Shown in pieces: positions 40,924 through 48,795 of a stretch of 64,000 bases of DNA. The position numbers and the translations under genes were made by a program. Position 1 is the first letter of the stretch; each line of letters begins with the position of its first letter. Below the pieces are notes generated by a model. It had not been told where the DNA came from. It worked only from the letters and a program-made list of their open reading frames with translations, and made no database searches. This stretch comes from Pelomicrobium methylotrophicum (GTDB lineage Bacteria; Pseudomonadota; Gammaproteobacteria; Burkholderiales; UBA6910): positions 22,453 to 86,452 of the forward strand of contig NZ_VPFL01000016.1 of the NCBI RefSeq assembly GCF_008014345.1, in the 5' to 3' direction.

Positions 40924-42735
40924 GTGCCTGTGCGCGAAGCCCTCGACTGGGAGAATCCCTGGCGGAAAACCTACGAGTGGCCCATGGCCGCCGCATGGGC
41001 CGTCGCATCGGCGCTCACATTGGCGGTGAGCGCAACGCTGCCCGTGCCCACCCGCTTCGGCGTGGCGGCGGCGGTGGTATGCGCCGTGATCGGGGCCGTG
41101 AGGGCGGCCCGGGCATGGCGGAGGAGTCTGGATGCCACCCGCATCCGGCTGGCCGACAGGGGGTTCATTGCAATCCAGGAGATGATCGGTCTGACCCGGC
41201 GGTGCGCCGCACGGGGGATGATATGGATGGGCACGGGATTCCAGTGGACCGACATCGAGTCCTCCAGAATGCACGCGCTCATCTCGCGCGGGGTGGCCGC
41301 CCAGATGGGCAAGGACCTCTTGGGGCGGCATGGGGCGTACTGGCTCCACGGTCTTGCGCGGGAGACCGATGTGGAAGCCGATCTCGGCCTGCTCGAAGGG
41401 CATACTCTGATCGTAGGTTCAACAGGCGTGGGTAAGACGCGACTGTTCGACCTCCTGATTGCTCAGGCGGTCATCCGGGGCGAGCCGGTCATCATCATCG
41501 ACCCGAAGGGGGATCACGGTCTCGCGGAAAACGCCAGGAAGGTCTGTGAGGCCATTGGGCAGCCGGACCGGTTCGTCTATTTCCATCCCGCCCATCCTGA
41601 AAAATCGGCCTGCATCGACCCTCTGCGCAACTGGAACCGCAAAACGGAACTCGCGAGCCGGATCGCCGCGCTGATTCCATCCGAGACAGGCGCGGACCCG
41701 TTCAAGGCCTTCGGCTGGAAGGTGCTCAACGACATCGTGAACGGTCTGATCTCGACCGGCCAGAGGCCGAATCTCGTGCAGTTGCGGCGCTACATCGAAG
41801 GGGGGCCGGACGATCTCCTGTTGAAGGCGCTGCGCCTGCACTTCAAGACCAAAGTGCCAGACTGGGAGACCCGGGTCAGCAGCTTCGTGAAGCAGTACAA
41901 GGGCAACCAGCTCCTCGCCTACATCAGCTTTTACAAGGAGGTCGTCATCCACGATGCCCAGTCCGTTGACCTCGACGGCCTGATCTCGACCTACGAACAC
42001 AACCGGGAGCACTTCCAGAAGATGGTGTCCTCCCTCATTCCGATCCTTTCCATGCTGACGAGCGATCCGCTGACAGAACTGCTGTCTCCGGACTTCGAGG
42101 CAGGACACGACAAGCTGGTGACGGACATGGCGCGAATCATCCGGGCCGACAAGGTTCTGTACGTCGGACTCGATTCTCTGGCCGATGCCACGTCGGGCAG
42201 CGCCATCGGCTCCATCCTGCTCGCCGACCTGACCGCCGTGGCCGGTGATCGGTACAACTACGGCATTGACTCGATCAAGCCGATCAACGTGTTCGTGGAT
42301 GAGGCGGCGGAGGTCATCAACACCCCGACCATACAGCTACTGAACAAGGGTCGCGGTGCGGGCTTCCGTATGTGCATCGCGACCCAGACGTTCGCGGATT
42401 TCGCCTCGCGCCTGGGAGATGAGCACAAGGCCAGGCAGGTGCTGGCGAACACCAACAACAAGATCGCGCTGAGGGTGCTCGACTCGGAGACGCAGAAATA
42501 CATCGCGGACGGCATACCGAAGATCAAGGCGCGGCTGCTGACTGTTCGCTACTCGCACAATGTGGATGCCCGCATCAACGACGATTACACGGCCTCCTAC
42601 ATGGAGCAGGCCTCTGAGGAGGAGGTTGATCTGATTCCGCCCGCCATCCTGAGCGAGCTGCCGCCGTTGCACTACTTCGCCAGGCTGTCGGGGGGCAGAA
42701 CGATCAAGGGCAGGATTCCGATTTTTCGGCCATAA
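40924..42735 (+). CDS. traD: Type IV coupling protein TraD
   Basis: 603 aa, GTG start. Two N-terminal membrane helices (residues about 22-62), Walker A GSTGVGKT near residue 166, Walker B PINVFVDEAAEVI, and GFRMCIATQTFADFASRLGD. It links the relaxosome to the secretion channel. SXT/R391-type rather than VirD4-type by layout, since a DUF4400 gene follows. Confidence 0.92.
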   Translation: MPVREALDWENPWRKTYEWPMAAAWAVASALTLAVSATLPVPTRFGVAAAVVCAVIGAVRAARAWRRSLDATRIRLADRGFIAIQEMIGLTRRCAARGMIWMGTGFQWTDIESSRMHALISRGVAAQMGKDLLGRHGAYWLHGLARETDVEADLGLLEGHTLIVGSTGVGKTRLFDLLIAQAVIRGEPVIIIDPKGDHGLAENARKVCEAIGQPDRFVYFHPAHPEKSACIDPLRNWNRKTELASRIAALIPSETGADPFKAFGWKVLNDIVNGLISTGQRPNLVQLRRYIEGGPDDLLLKALRLHFKTKVPDWETRVSSFVKQYKGNQLLAYISFYKEVVIHDAQSVDLDGLISTYEHNREHFQKMVSSLIPILSMLTSDPLTELLSPDFEAGHDKLVTDMARIIRADKVLYVGLDSLADATSGSAIGSILLADLTAVAGDRYNYGIDSIKPINVFVDEAAEVINTPTIQLLNKGRGAGFRMCIATQTFADFASRLGDEHKARQVLANTNNKIALRVLDSETQKYIADGIPKIKARLLTVRYSHNVDARINDDYTASYMEQASEEEVDLIPPAILSELPPLHYFARLSGGRTIKGRIPIFRP

Positions 42736-42750
42736 AAACAACGCATTGGT

Positions 42751-43353
42751 ATGGCGGCAGCGGGACAACAGGGCGTGCGCGGTGAGTGGACGACCTTCCT
42801 CTCCGTCCTGCTCATCGTTGGCCTTCTCGCGGCATGGGCGCTGGTTCCTGTCCAGGTGATGGAGCAATCCCTGCAGGCCGAGCGGAACCAGATGGCCGCC
42901 TGGGGAGGGGAAGCGGCGGATCGTTGGATCATGTCGCGGGCGGCGGGATGGATGGATGGCGTCGTGCAGGAGGCGGTTGAGCAGACGGAGAAGCTGGGCG
43001 GCAGCGCCATGGAACGGTGGCTGGCCGGCCGCATCTACGCATCTGTCCTGTGGGCGGCGCTGGTCGCCTACCGGGTCTCATCGCTGGCGGTGTGGGGGCT
43101 GCTCGGGCTGCCGCTGATCCTTGCGGCCTCGGTGGACGGCTTCTACGTGCGCGAGATCAGAAAGCACGCCTTTACCGCCCAGAGCCCGATCCGGCACAAG
43201 ATCGGCGTGCACTTCATGAGCTGGTCCGGACTGCTGCTGCTCGTATGGCTGATCGTCCCCGTGCCGATGCCGCTGATCGTGGCGCCGGCGGTCATCTGCC
43301 TGATGGCGCTGTCGGTCTGGATGTGGCTGGCCAACCTCCAGAAAAGGATCTGA
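42751..43353 (+). CDS. DUF4400 ICE membrane protein (TraJ-like of SXT/R391)
   Basis: 200 aa with four or five membrane helices (TFLSVLLIVGLLAAWALVPV, then later IGVHFMSWSGLLLLVWLIVP). It follows traD as in SXT-type elements. Stop and next start overlap (TGATG), so translation is coupled to the EAL protein. Confidence 0.8.
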   Translation: MAAAGQQGVRGEWTTFLSVLLIVGLLAAWALVPVQVMEQSLQAERNQMAAWGGEAADRWIMSRAAGWMDGVVQEAVEQTEKLGGSAMERWLAGRIYASVLWAALVAYRVSSLAVWGLLGLPLILAASVDGFYVREIRKHAFTAQSPIRHKIGVHFMSWSGLLLLVWLIVPVPMPLIVAPAVICLMALSVWMWLANLQKRI

Positions 43354-44000
43354 TGAGCCACTTCCGCGCCCAGCCGATCCTCGATGCGACGTCGCTTGAG
43401 GTTGTCGCGCTGGAGGTGCTGGCCGCGGATGCGGACACGCTGCCGTTTGGCGATGCCACGGCCATGGCGGCGCACGATCTGGCGGCGCTGGAATACGCCG
43501 GGATCTTGTGCGCGCGCACAGGGCTGAGGGCGCATTGTAACGTGGAGTGGACCACGCTCATGCTGGCGGCCGGGCACGTAACCGTCCGGGTGAGGCCGGG
43601 CATCGTAATCGAGCTCGTCGAGCGATTCGAAGCCCTGGAGCGCGCCGGAGCGGCGGCGGCCGATGCGGTCCTGGACCTCATCCTGGAGGTCCGCAGACGC
43701 GGGGGAGCGGTGGCGATGGACGACGTCACGTCCACCGGGCCGGCGCGGGATCTCATCAGGAGCCTGCGTCCGGAAATCGTCAAGGTGGAAAACCGCAACA
43801 CGCTGGCGGATGTCAGGCGCTTCTGCGGCGCGACGATCATCGCCGAGCGCATCGAGACCGCAAGGCACGCGGAGCTGGCGCGAAAGCTGGGCGCCGGGGA
43901 AATCCAGGGATTCTGGTGCGACCGGCAAGCGGCAGGCAATGCCGGACACCAGATGGCAGAGAATCCCATTCCGACCGGTTCTGCAGCAGGCCGCGCATGA
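43353..44000 (+). CDS. EAL-domain protein (putative c-di-GMP phosphodiesterase)
   Basis: 215 aa, an EAL domain with no sensor part. Candidate catalytic residues are kept: E21 in E-V-L (for E-A-L), N63 (HCNVEW), E87, D123-D124 (AMDDVTSTG), K144 (EIVKVE), E165 (IIAERIET) and Q185 (EIQGFW). It could lower c-di-GMP, or merely bind it. Located between traJ-like and a YdjM-like gene, overlapping both by a few bases. Confidence 0.8.
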   Translation: MSHFRAQPILDATSLEVVALEVLAADADTLPFGDATAMAAHDLAALEYAGILCARTGLRAHCNVEWTTLMLAAGHVTVRVRPGIVIELVERFEALERAGAAAADAVLDLILEVRRRGGAVAMDDVTSTGPARDLIRSLRPEIVKVENRNTLADVRRFCGATIIAERIETARHAELARKLGAGEIQGFWCDRQAAGNAGHQMAENPIPTGSAAGRA

Positions 44001-44497
44001 TGGCCTTTACCCATATCGCCTTTGGCGCCGCCTCCGCGCTGCTGGCTGCTGAATGGCTCGATGCGCCAGCGCCACAAGCGGTGTTGATGCTCGCCGGCGG
44101 CGTGCTGGGCAGCATGCTGCCGGACATCGACCATCCCGGGAGCGCCTTCGGGCGGCGCGTGCCGTTCCTCTCGATCCCGTTGTCGGCGATCTTCGGGCAC
44201 CGGGGCGTTACGCACAGCCTGCTTGCCGTGGTCGGCATGTCTGCGCTGGCCTGGTATTCGCTGCACCATCTCGATTGGCATCCGGGCTATTCCGTGCCGT
44301 TCGTTGTCGGCATTGCCGCTGGCTACTTGTCCCATCTGGCCGGCGACTGGATGACCAACACGGGCGTTCCGCTCCTGTGGCCGAGCAGACGGCGGTTCGT
44401 TGCGCCGCTGCGGATTTTTGCGGGGAGCACCGTGGAATACCTGCTGGCGTTCGCGTTGTACGCGGTTGCGTTTGTGCTTGCAAGCAGGCGGTTTTAG
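43997..44497 (+). CDS. YdjM-family membrane metal-dependent hydrolase
   Basis: 166 aa. MAFTHIAFGAAS, LPDIDHPGSAFGRR, FGHRGVTHSLLAV and LSHLAGDWMTNTGVPLLWP give the membrane-bound metal-dependent hydrolase (DUF457) pattern; several membrane helices. Coupled to the EAL gene (ATGATG over the stop). Confidence 0.85.
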   Translation: MMAFTHIAFGAASALLAAEWLDAPAPQAVLMLAGGVLGSMLPDIDHPGSAFGRRVPFLSIPLSAIFGHRGVTHSLLAVVGMSALAWYSLHHLDWHPGYSVPFVVGIAAGYLSHLAGDWMTNTGVPLLWPSRRRFVAPLRIFAGSTVEYLLAFALYAVAFVLASRRF

Positions 44498-44857
44498 GTG
44501 CTCAGGCTGCTTCTAAAACTCGCGCTGCTGGCAGGTATCGGAGGCGCCGTCCTGGCGAATCTGGACCAGGAGACGACGAGGAAACTCTCCTCCTCGATCC
44601 GTAATCTCGCTGAGTCGGTTGGGCGAGGCGGATTGCCGGGGGGCCAGGAAGCTGCGTCCGGGATGGATAAGGCTGCGGAAGCGTTGCAACCGGGGCCTGT
44701 ACAGCCGCCAGTTGTGCATGAGCGAGGAGCAGTCGCCCACGGGACGGCGCACCCGAAAGCGTTCTACAACAAGCTCCCGAGCGAATGCCATTGGGAGAAG
44801 GTTATCGACCCGGCATCCGGGGAGGTATCGTGCTCGGTTCAGGAGCGGCGCCAGTAG
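44498..44857 (+). CDS. Hypothetical exported or membrane protein
   Basis: 119 aa, GTG start directly after the previous stop. N-terminal hydrophobic segment (LLLKLALLAGIGGAVLANL), then a Gly/Ala/Pro linker and SECHWEKVIDPASGEVSCSV. Last gene of the traD unit. Not recognised. Confidence 0.6.
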   Translation: MLRLLLKLALLAGIGGAVLANLDQETTRKLSSSIRNLAESVGRGGLPGGQEAASGMDKAAEALQPGPVQPPVVHERGAVAHGTAHPKAFYNKLPSECHWEKVIDPASGEVSCSVQERRQ

Positions 44858-44859
44858 CG

Positions 44860-44919
44860 CTAAACAGTGCAGTTTTGTGCGCTTTTGGCGCTCGTTTTCG
44901 AGATCGGAATCTGTACGAT
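44860..44919 (+). promoter_or_regulatory. Phased-operator promoter (copy c) of the pilus operon
   Basis: CTAAACAGTGC at 44860, GTGCGCTTTTGG, GCTCGTTTTCG, -10 TACGAT at 44914-44919, 54 bases from the first base. The transglycosylase gene starts within 2 bp, so its transcript may be leaderless or start at the second ATG (44927). Confidence 0.7.
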
Positions 44920-44920
44920 T

Positions 44921-45352
44921 ATGGCCATGCGGAATACATGGCCATTACTTATTTTCCTTCTGCTCGTTCCCGTCGCTGCCAATGCTGCGTGCTTTGATGA
45001 AGCAGCCGCCAGGTACGGGCTTCCAACGTCCCTCTTGAAGGCGATTTCCCGCGTCGAGTCATCCGGCGATCCGCTAGCGGTCAACCGCAACCGGGACGGA
45101 AGTTACGACATCGGCCACATGCAGATCAACAGCCGGTGGCTTCCGGTGCTCAAGCGCTACGGCATCGACGAGCGAAGTCTGTTCGACGCCTGCACCAATA
45201 CCTACGTCGGGGCCTGGATTCTGGCCCAAAACATCCATCGGCTCGGATACGGTTGGGAAGCGATCGGCGCTTACAACGCTCGCAGCCCCGAGAAAAGGAT
45301 GGCGTATGCCAGAAAAGTCGCGGCAATCCTGAAACGGGAGGGAGTTCTTTGA
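44921..45352 (+). CDS. Lytic transglycosylase (VirB1/TrbN-like)
   Basis: 143 aa. Signal peptide (WPLLIFLLLVPVAANA), then the SLT fold: catalytic Glu in ISRVESSGDPLAVNRN, YDIGHMQINS, and GAYNARSPEKR. It opens peptidoglycan for the secretion channel. First gene of the pilus operon, overlapping the next by 4 bp. Confidence 0.9.
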   Translation: MAMRNTWPLLIFLLLVPVAANAACFDEAAARYGLPTSLLKAISRVESSGDPLAVNRNRDGSYDIGHMQINSRWLPVLKRYGIDERSLFDACTNTYVGAWILAQNIHRLGYGWEAIGAYNARSPEKRMAYARKVAAILKREGVL

Positions 45353-45948
45353 ATCGAAAGTTTGCATTGGCGTGTGTGCTGCCAATGGTGTTGGCTGGCT
45401 GCGCGAGCAACCCGGCACTACATGAAGAAATTACAGCGCCACAGAAGCCCAGTGTTGGCTGGGTGAAGCAGGATTGGAGGATTTGCGAGGAGGATGCTTG
45501 CCCCAAGCCGACCCCGAAGACGGTTGAGCTTTCGGTGCCTCAGATGGCGGTTGTAGTGAAACCCGCCGATCCAGACAAGCCAAGCGAACCGCAAGTTACA
45601 AACAAACGCGAGCCAGTCGTCGTGCATTTCGCATTCGCAAAAGCGATCCCGGTGGGTGACTGGAAGCACGCGCTGGAGACCATCGAGCGTCAGGTGACGC
45701 CATCAGACAGCCTTCTCATCAAGGCGTATACCGACGACGTGGGGAGCGCCCAATACAACGATCGCCTCGCGCGCCAACGCGCCGAGTTCGTGCTGTCGTG
45801 GCTCAAAGCACGAGGCGTCAAGAATCCGATTGAAGTCGAGGCCAGAGGCAAGTGCTGCTATGTGGAATCGAACGACACGGATGCAGGCCGCGCCGCCAAC
45901 AGGCGCGCGGAAATTCATTTTGTAAACACGAAGGAGATCAATAGGTGA
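45349..45948 (+). CDS. OmpA-family lipoprotein
   Basis: 199 aa with a TTG start overlapping the previous stop. Lipobox VLAGC (Cys about residue 18). The C-terminal OmpA-like domain has LLIKAYTDDVGSAQYNDRLA and NRRAEIHFV, expected to bind peptidoglycan. Probably anchors the outer part of the transfer machine. Confidence 0.85.
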   Translation: MNRKFALACVLPMVLAGCASNPALHEEITAPQKPSVGWVKQDWRICEEDACPKPTPKTVELSVPQMAVVVKPADPDKPSEPQVTNKREPVVVHFAFAKAIPVGDWKHALETIERQVTPSDSLLIKAYTDDVGSAQYNDRLARQRAEFVLSWLKARGVKNPIEVEARGKCCYVESNDTDAGRAANRRAEIHFVNTKEINR

Positions 45949-46142
45949 TTCCCAAATCAAAAGAAGTGGTGCGGGACACGCTGATCGCCGGAGCGTTCAT
46001 TGTAATGGGCGCATTGCTCCCGGGCTCGCTCCTTGACAAGGGCTTCGAGGCCCATGTCGGAGGTATCGCGCTCGGCATCGGCATCGGCTGGCTCGTCAAA
46101 TCCATCATCGACCACTCGAAAGGAGCTAAATATGAATCGTAA
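45945..46142 (+). CDS. Small two-helix membrane protein
   Basis: 65 aa, GTG start overlapping the previous stop. Two hydrophobic segments (IAGAFIVMGALLPGSLL; VGGIALGIGIGWLVKSII). Precedes the pilin gene and overlaps it by 11 bp. Function unknown. Confidence 0.6.
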   Translation: MIPKSKEVVRDTLIAGAFIVMGALLPGSLLDKGFEAHVGGIALGIGIGWLVKSIIDHSKGAKYES

Positions 46143-46419
46143 AACGCAAATCTCTCTCGTCGGGGCTGCTCTGTTTCTGATTGCGGGAAGCGCTTTTGCA
46201 GGCACGACCGGCACGGAGTTCCAGAACCTGTACAACTGGATGAACGGGGTCGTGACCGGCTTCTTCGGTAAGGCGGTTTCCGTGGCCGCCGTCGGCATCG
46301 GGGCGATCCTCTCCATTGCCCGTGTCAACCCCATCCCGATTCTGAGCGGAGTGGGGTTCGCCGTGTTCCTTCAGTACACGCCGACCATCATCAGCGGCAT
46401 CCTGACGGCGACCATTTGA
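46132..46419 (+). CDS. traA: TraA-like pilin
   Basis: 95 aa. Long signal (ISLVGAALFLIAGSAFA) followed by a two-helix mature part (VTGFFGKAVSVAAVGIGAIL and VGFAVFLQYTPTIISGILTA), typical of VirB2/TraA pilins. Directly before traL as in F-type systems. AAAGGAG upstream. Confidence 0.8.
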   Translation: MNRKTQISLVGAALFLIAGSAFAGTTGTEFQNLYNWMNGVVTGFFGKAVSVAAVGIGAILSIARVNPIPILSGVGFAVFLQYTPTIISGILTATI

Positions 46420-46429
46420 GGGATTGGGC

Positions 46430-46726
46430 ATGGGCAGCGACGAAACGGGATACATCCCGAAATCGCTCGATGCGCCTGAGCGGTTCCTTTGGTGGGACAT
46501 GGACCAGGCGGTGCTGGCGCTGACACTCATCGCGATGGGCGTCATTGCCGGCTCCCTGATCGGGGGGCTTGCGCTTGGGACGCTCACCGCCTGGCAGTAC
46601 GGGCGCTTCAAGGCCGGAAAGCACCCGAAGTTTGCCATTCATGCGCTGTACTGGTGGCTTCCGGGCGGCCTGTTCGTGAAGCCGTCCGCGACACCGCCGT
46701 CCGATAAGAGGTATTTCATCGGTTGA
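46430..46726 (+). CDS. traL: TraL pilus assembly protein
   Basis: 98 aa; YIPKSLDAPERFLWWDMDQA then a membrane hairpin and HPKFAIHALYWWLPGG, the F-type TraL pattern. Inner membrane. Confidence 0.88.
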   Translation: MGSDETGYIPKSLDAPERFLWWDMDQAVLALTLIAMGVIAGSLIGGLALGTLTAWQYGRFKAGKHPKFAIHALYWWLPGGLFVKPSATPPSDKRYFIG

Positions 46727-46745
46727 TTTTTTTGTGGAGGTGTTA

Positions 46746-47033
46746 ATGAAAAAAGCTCTTGCTCTGCTGGTTGCGTGCGCTGCTGCGTTTTCCGGTGCTG
46801 CATACGCGCAGCAGGAGAACAGGGATGTCAGGCGCGATGTGTGCATTACGGAATATCTGACGCCGAAGCTGTTCAACAAGCACTCCAATGTAGCGCTCGA
46901 ATGCGCATTTCTCGGGAATCAGAACATCGAACGGCTCCTGAAGAACGGCTACCGGGTGACTGCGGCCATGCAGATTTATGACCCGTCCGGGAAGACGTAC
47001 CACACGACGCTCTTTGTCGAGCGCGCCGAATAA
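46746..47033 (+). CDS. Small periplasmic protein in the pilus operon
   Basis: 95 aa. Signal peptide KALALLVACAAAFSGAAYA, then about 75 residues with two Cys. Overlaps the traE start by one base. Not recognised. Confidence 0.65.
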   Translation: MKKALALLVACAAAFSGAAYAQQENRDVRRDVCITEYLTPKLFNKHSNVALECAFLGNQNIERLLKNGYRVTAAMQIYDPSGKTYHTTLFVERAE

Positions 47034-47626
47034 TGCTGTTCCGGAAGTACGTCTCAGAGAGGGAAAACGAGCGGCGGGAGATCCGCTTCTTACGGCTCCT
47101 GGCCGCGCTGCTGGCGGTCATGGTCCTGGCTCAGTCGCTGGCGATGATCAGGCTGGCGGGGGCGGAGAAGACGGTCCTTGTTCCGCCGGAGATCCGGCGC
47201 AGCTTCTGGGTGTCGGGGAACGCCGTCTCCAGGGAGTACCTGGAGGAAATGGCGTACTGGTATGCGGGCCTGGCGCTCAACGTCACGCCCGCCGTCTCCG
47301 ATTATCAGAACAGTCTGTTCCTCAAATATGCGGCTCCATCCGAATATGGGCGGTTGCAGGCCGAAATGGGTGCACGGGCTGAATTCCTGAAAAGGAACAA
47401 CACGGCGACCCAATTCTCGGTGCGCAACGTCACGACGGATGAAAAAGGCCTCAAGGTGGCGCTGTCCGGGGTGCTCGTGACATGGACATCGGACAAGAAG
47501 GCAGGAGAGCGGAACGCCACTTATCTCGTCGGTTTCAGGTTCATGAACGGGAGACTCTATGTCTCTGAATTCAAGGAAACAAGCGATCAAAATCCTTTTG
47601 GCGACGCTGCTGCTGGGCAGCCTTGA
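47033..47626 (+). CDS. traE: TraE pilus assembly protein
   Basis: 197 aa. One N-terminal membrane helix (LLAALLAVMVLAQSLAMIRL) and a periplasmic domain with VPPEIRRSFWVSGNAVS and LEEMAYWYAGLALNVTP, the TraE/VirB8-like fold. Confidence 0.9.
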   Translation: MLFRKYVSERENERREIRFLRLLAALLAVMVLAQSLAMIRLAGAEKTVLVPPEIRRSFWVSGNAVSREYLEEMAYWYAGLALNVTPAVSDYQNSLFLKYAAPSEYGRLQAEMGARAEFLKRNNTATQFSVRNVTTDEKGLKVALSGVLVTWTSDKKAGERNATYLVGFRFMNGRLYVSEFKETSDQNPFGDAAAGQP

Positions 47627-48257
47627 GTCGGGTGCGGTCCAGGTACTGCAGGGGCGCCCCGATGAAACGCTGTCCGCCATGGTCTCGCGCGGGGAACCCA
47701 CGATGATCAGGGTCGAAGGCCGGAAGATCCGCCGCATCTTCGGCGCCGAGGGGGAGTTCACCGTCTCCGCCGACAGGGAGACCGGGGTGGCGTTCATCCG
47801 GCCCGCTGCGGACAAGGAGGTGTTCAGCGCGTTCGTCGCCGACGACACAGGGCGAACCTGGAAGCTGCTGCTGTCGGTCTCAGACGTGCCTGCGGAAACG
47901 ATCGTGCTGCGTGACCGCAGTGCTCATGCCAAGGGTGACCGCAATGCGAGGGACGAGAGCCGCAACCGGGAGATCAAGCGCCTCATCCTCGCCCTGGAAT
48001 CGGGCGGAGAGGATCAGGGCGTTCGTGAGGTCAATGAGATCGTCCCGCTCTGGAAGGAGGCGATGTTCGTGCTCGTCAAGGTTGTCGATGGGCCGCTCAG
48101 GGGCGAGAAATACATGCTCACGAACGTCAGCGACAAGCCGATGGTAATCGACGAGCGGGAGCTTTACCGGCGTGGCGTGGTGGCCGTGTCAGTCGAACGC
48201 CCGGAACTCAAACCTGCGGAAACGACGGCCGTGTACGTAGTGGTCTCGGAAAACTGA
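47559..48257 (+). CDS. traK: TraK secretin-like protein
   Basis: 232 aa. Signal peptide then the TraK/VirB9-like outer-membrane-complex region (GEPTMIRVEGRKIRRIFGAE; PLRGEKYMLTNVSDKPMVID). ATG 47559 lies inside traE (68-bp overlap), preceded by GGGAG. Confidence 0.88.
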   Translation: MSLNSRKQAIKILLATLLLGSLESGAVQVLQGRPDETLSAMVSRGEPTMIRVEGRKIRRIFGAEGEFTVSADRETGVAFIRPAADKEVFSAFVADDTGRTWKLLLSVSDVPAETIVLRDRSAHAKGDRNARDESRNREIKRLILALESGGEDQGVREVNEIVPLWKEAMFVLVKVVDGPLRGEKYMLTNVSDKPMVIDERELYRRGVVAVSVERPELKPAETTAVYVVVSEN

Positions 48258-48258
48258 G

Positions 48259-48795
48259 ATGCGACTGACACTTAAAGAACGCAAAAAGTTGACGGAAGCG
48301 CTATCCCGTGCGGGGATTCGGAAGAAGGCGGTCAAGCTTTTCTTTATGTATCCCCACCTGCGTTTTTTCTCGGAGAGGCTATTCAAATTCTTAACTGAAA
48401 TCTTGCCTGGCGAACGCGGGCCGCTGGTGGACGAGTGCCTGCGCGAGGCGGTCGAGAGGGCGCAGGCCGCCGAGGCGTCGGGAAGGGATGTTCTCGCCGC
48501 ATACTGCGTTGGGCTGGTGGCGCGCGCACATCTCGCGGTCGCAAAGACCGTGTGCGCGGTCTGGGACCGGGGATCGGAAGGGTGGGATCCTTTCGTCGAG
48601 CCTCTGTCCGAATTTTTGGCCAGGCACGAGGGTAAGTCCATCGAAATTTTGGATGAGGCTGCGCATGAGATTCCGGATCATGTGGCGAAACTGGCGCTTG
48701 CCGCAAGAATTTTACCGGTCTGGTTGTTGCAGGAAATTGTAAAAGATGTCGTGGCATGCGAAGCCGGCATTGGGGGTGTTGCCGATGAGCAATGA
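48259..48795 (+). CDS. Hypothetical protein between traK and traB
   Basis: 178 aa, helical, no signal peptide, with basic N-terminus (LTLKERKKLTEALSRAGIRK). It interrupts the usual traK-traB order and overlaps traB by 11 bp. Not recognised. Confidence 0.65.
   Translation: MRLTLKERKKLTEALSRAGIRKKAVKLFFMYPHLRFFSERLFKFLTEILPGERGPLVDECLREAVERAQAAEASGRDVLAAYCVGLVARAHLAVAKTVCAVWDRGSEGWDPFVEPLSEFLARHEGKSIEILDEAAHEIPDHVAKLALAARILPVWLLQEIVKDVVACEAGIGGVADEQ

Noticed and set aside
43017..43352. Longer version of the EAL-protein frame region starting at 43017
   Set aside because: That ORF is in another frame of the DUF4400 gene; the EAL domain starts at the coupled ATG 43353.
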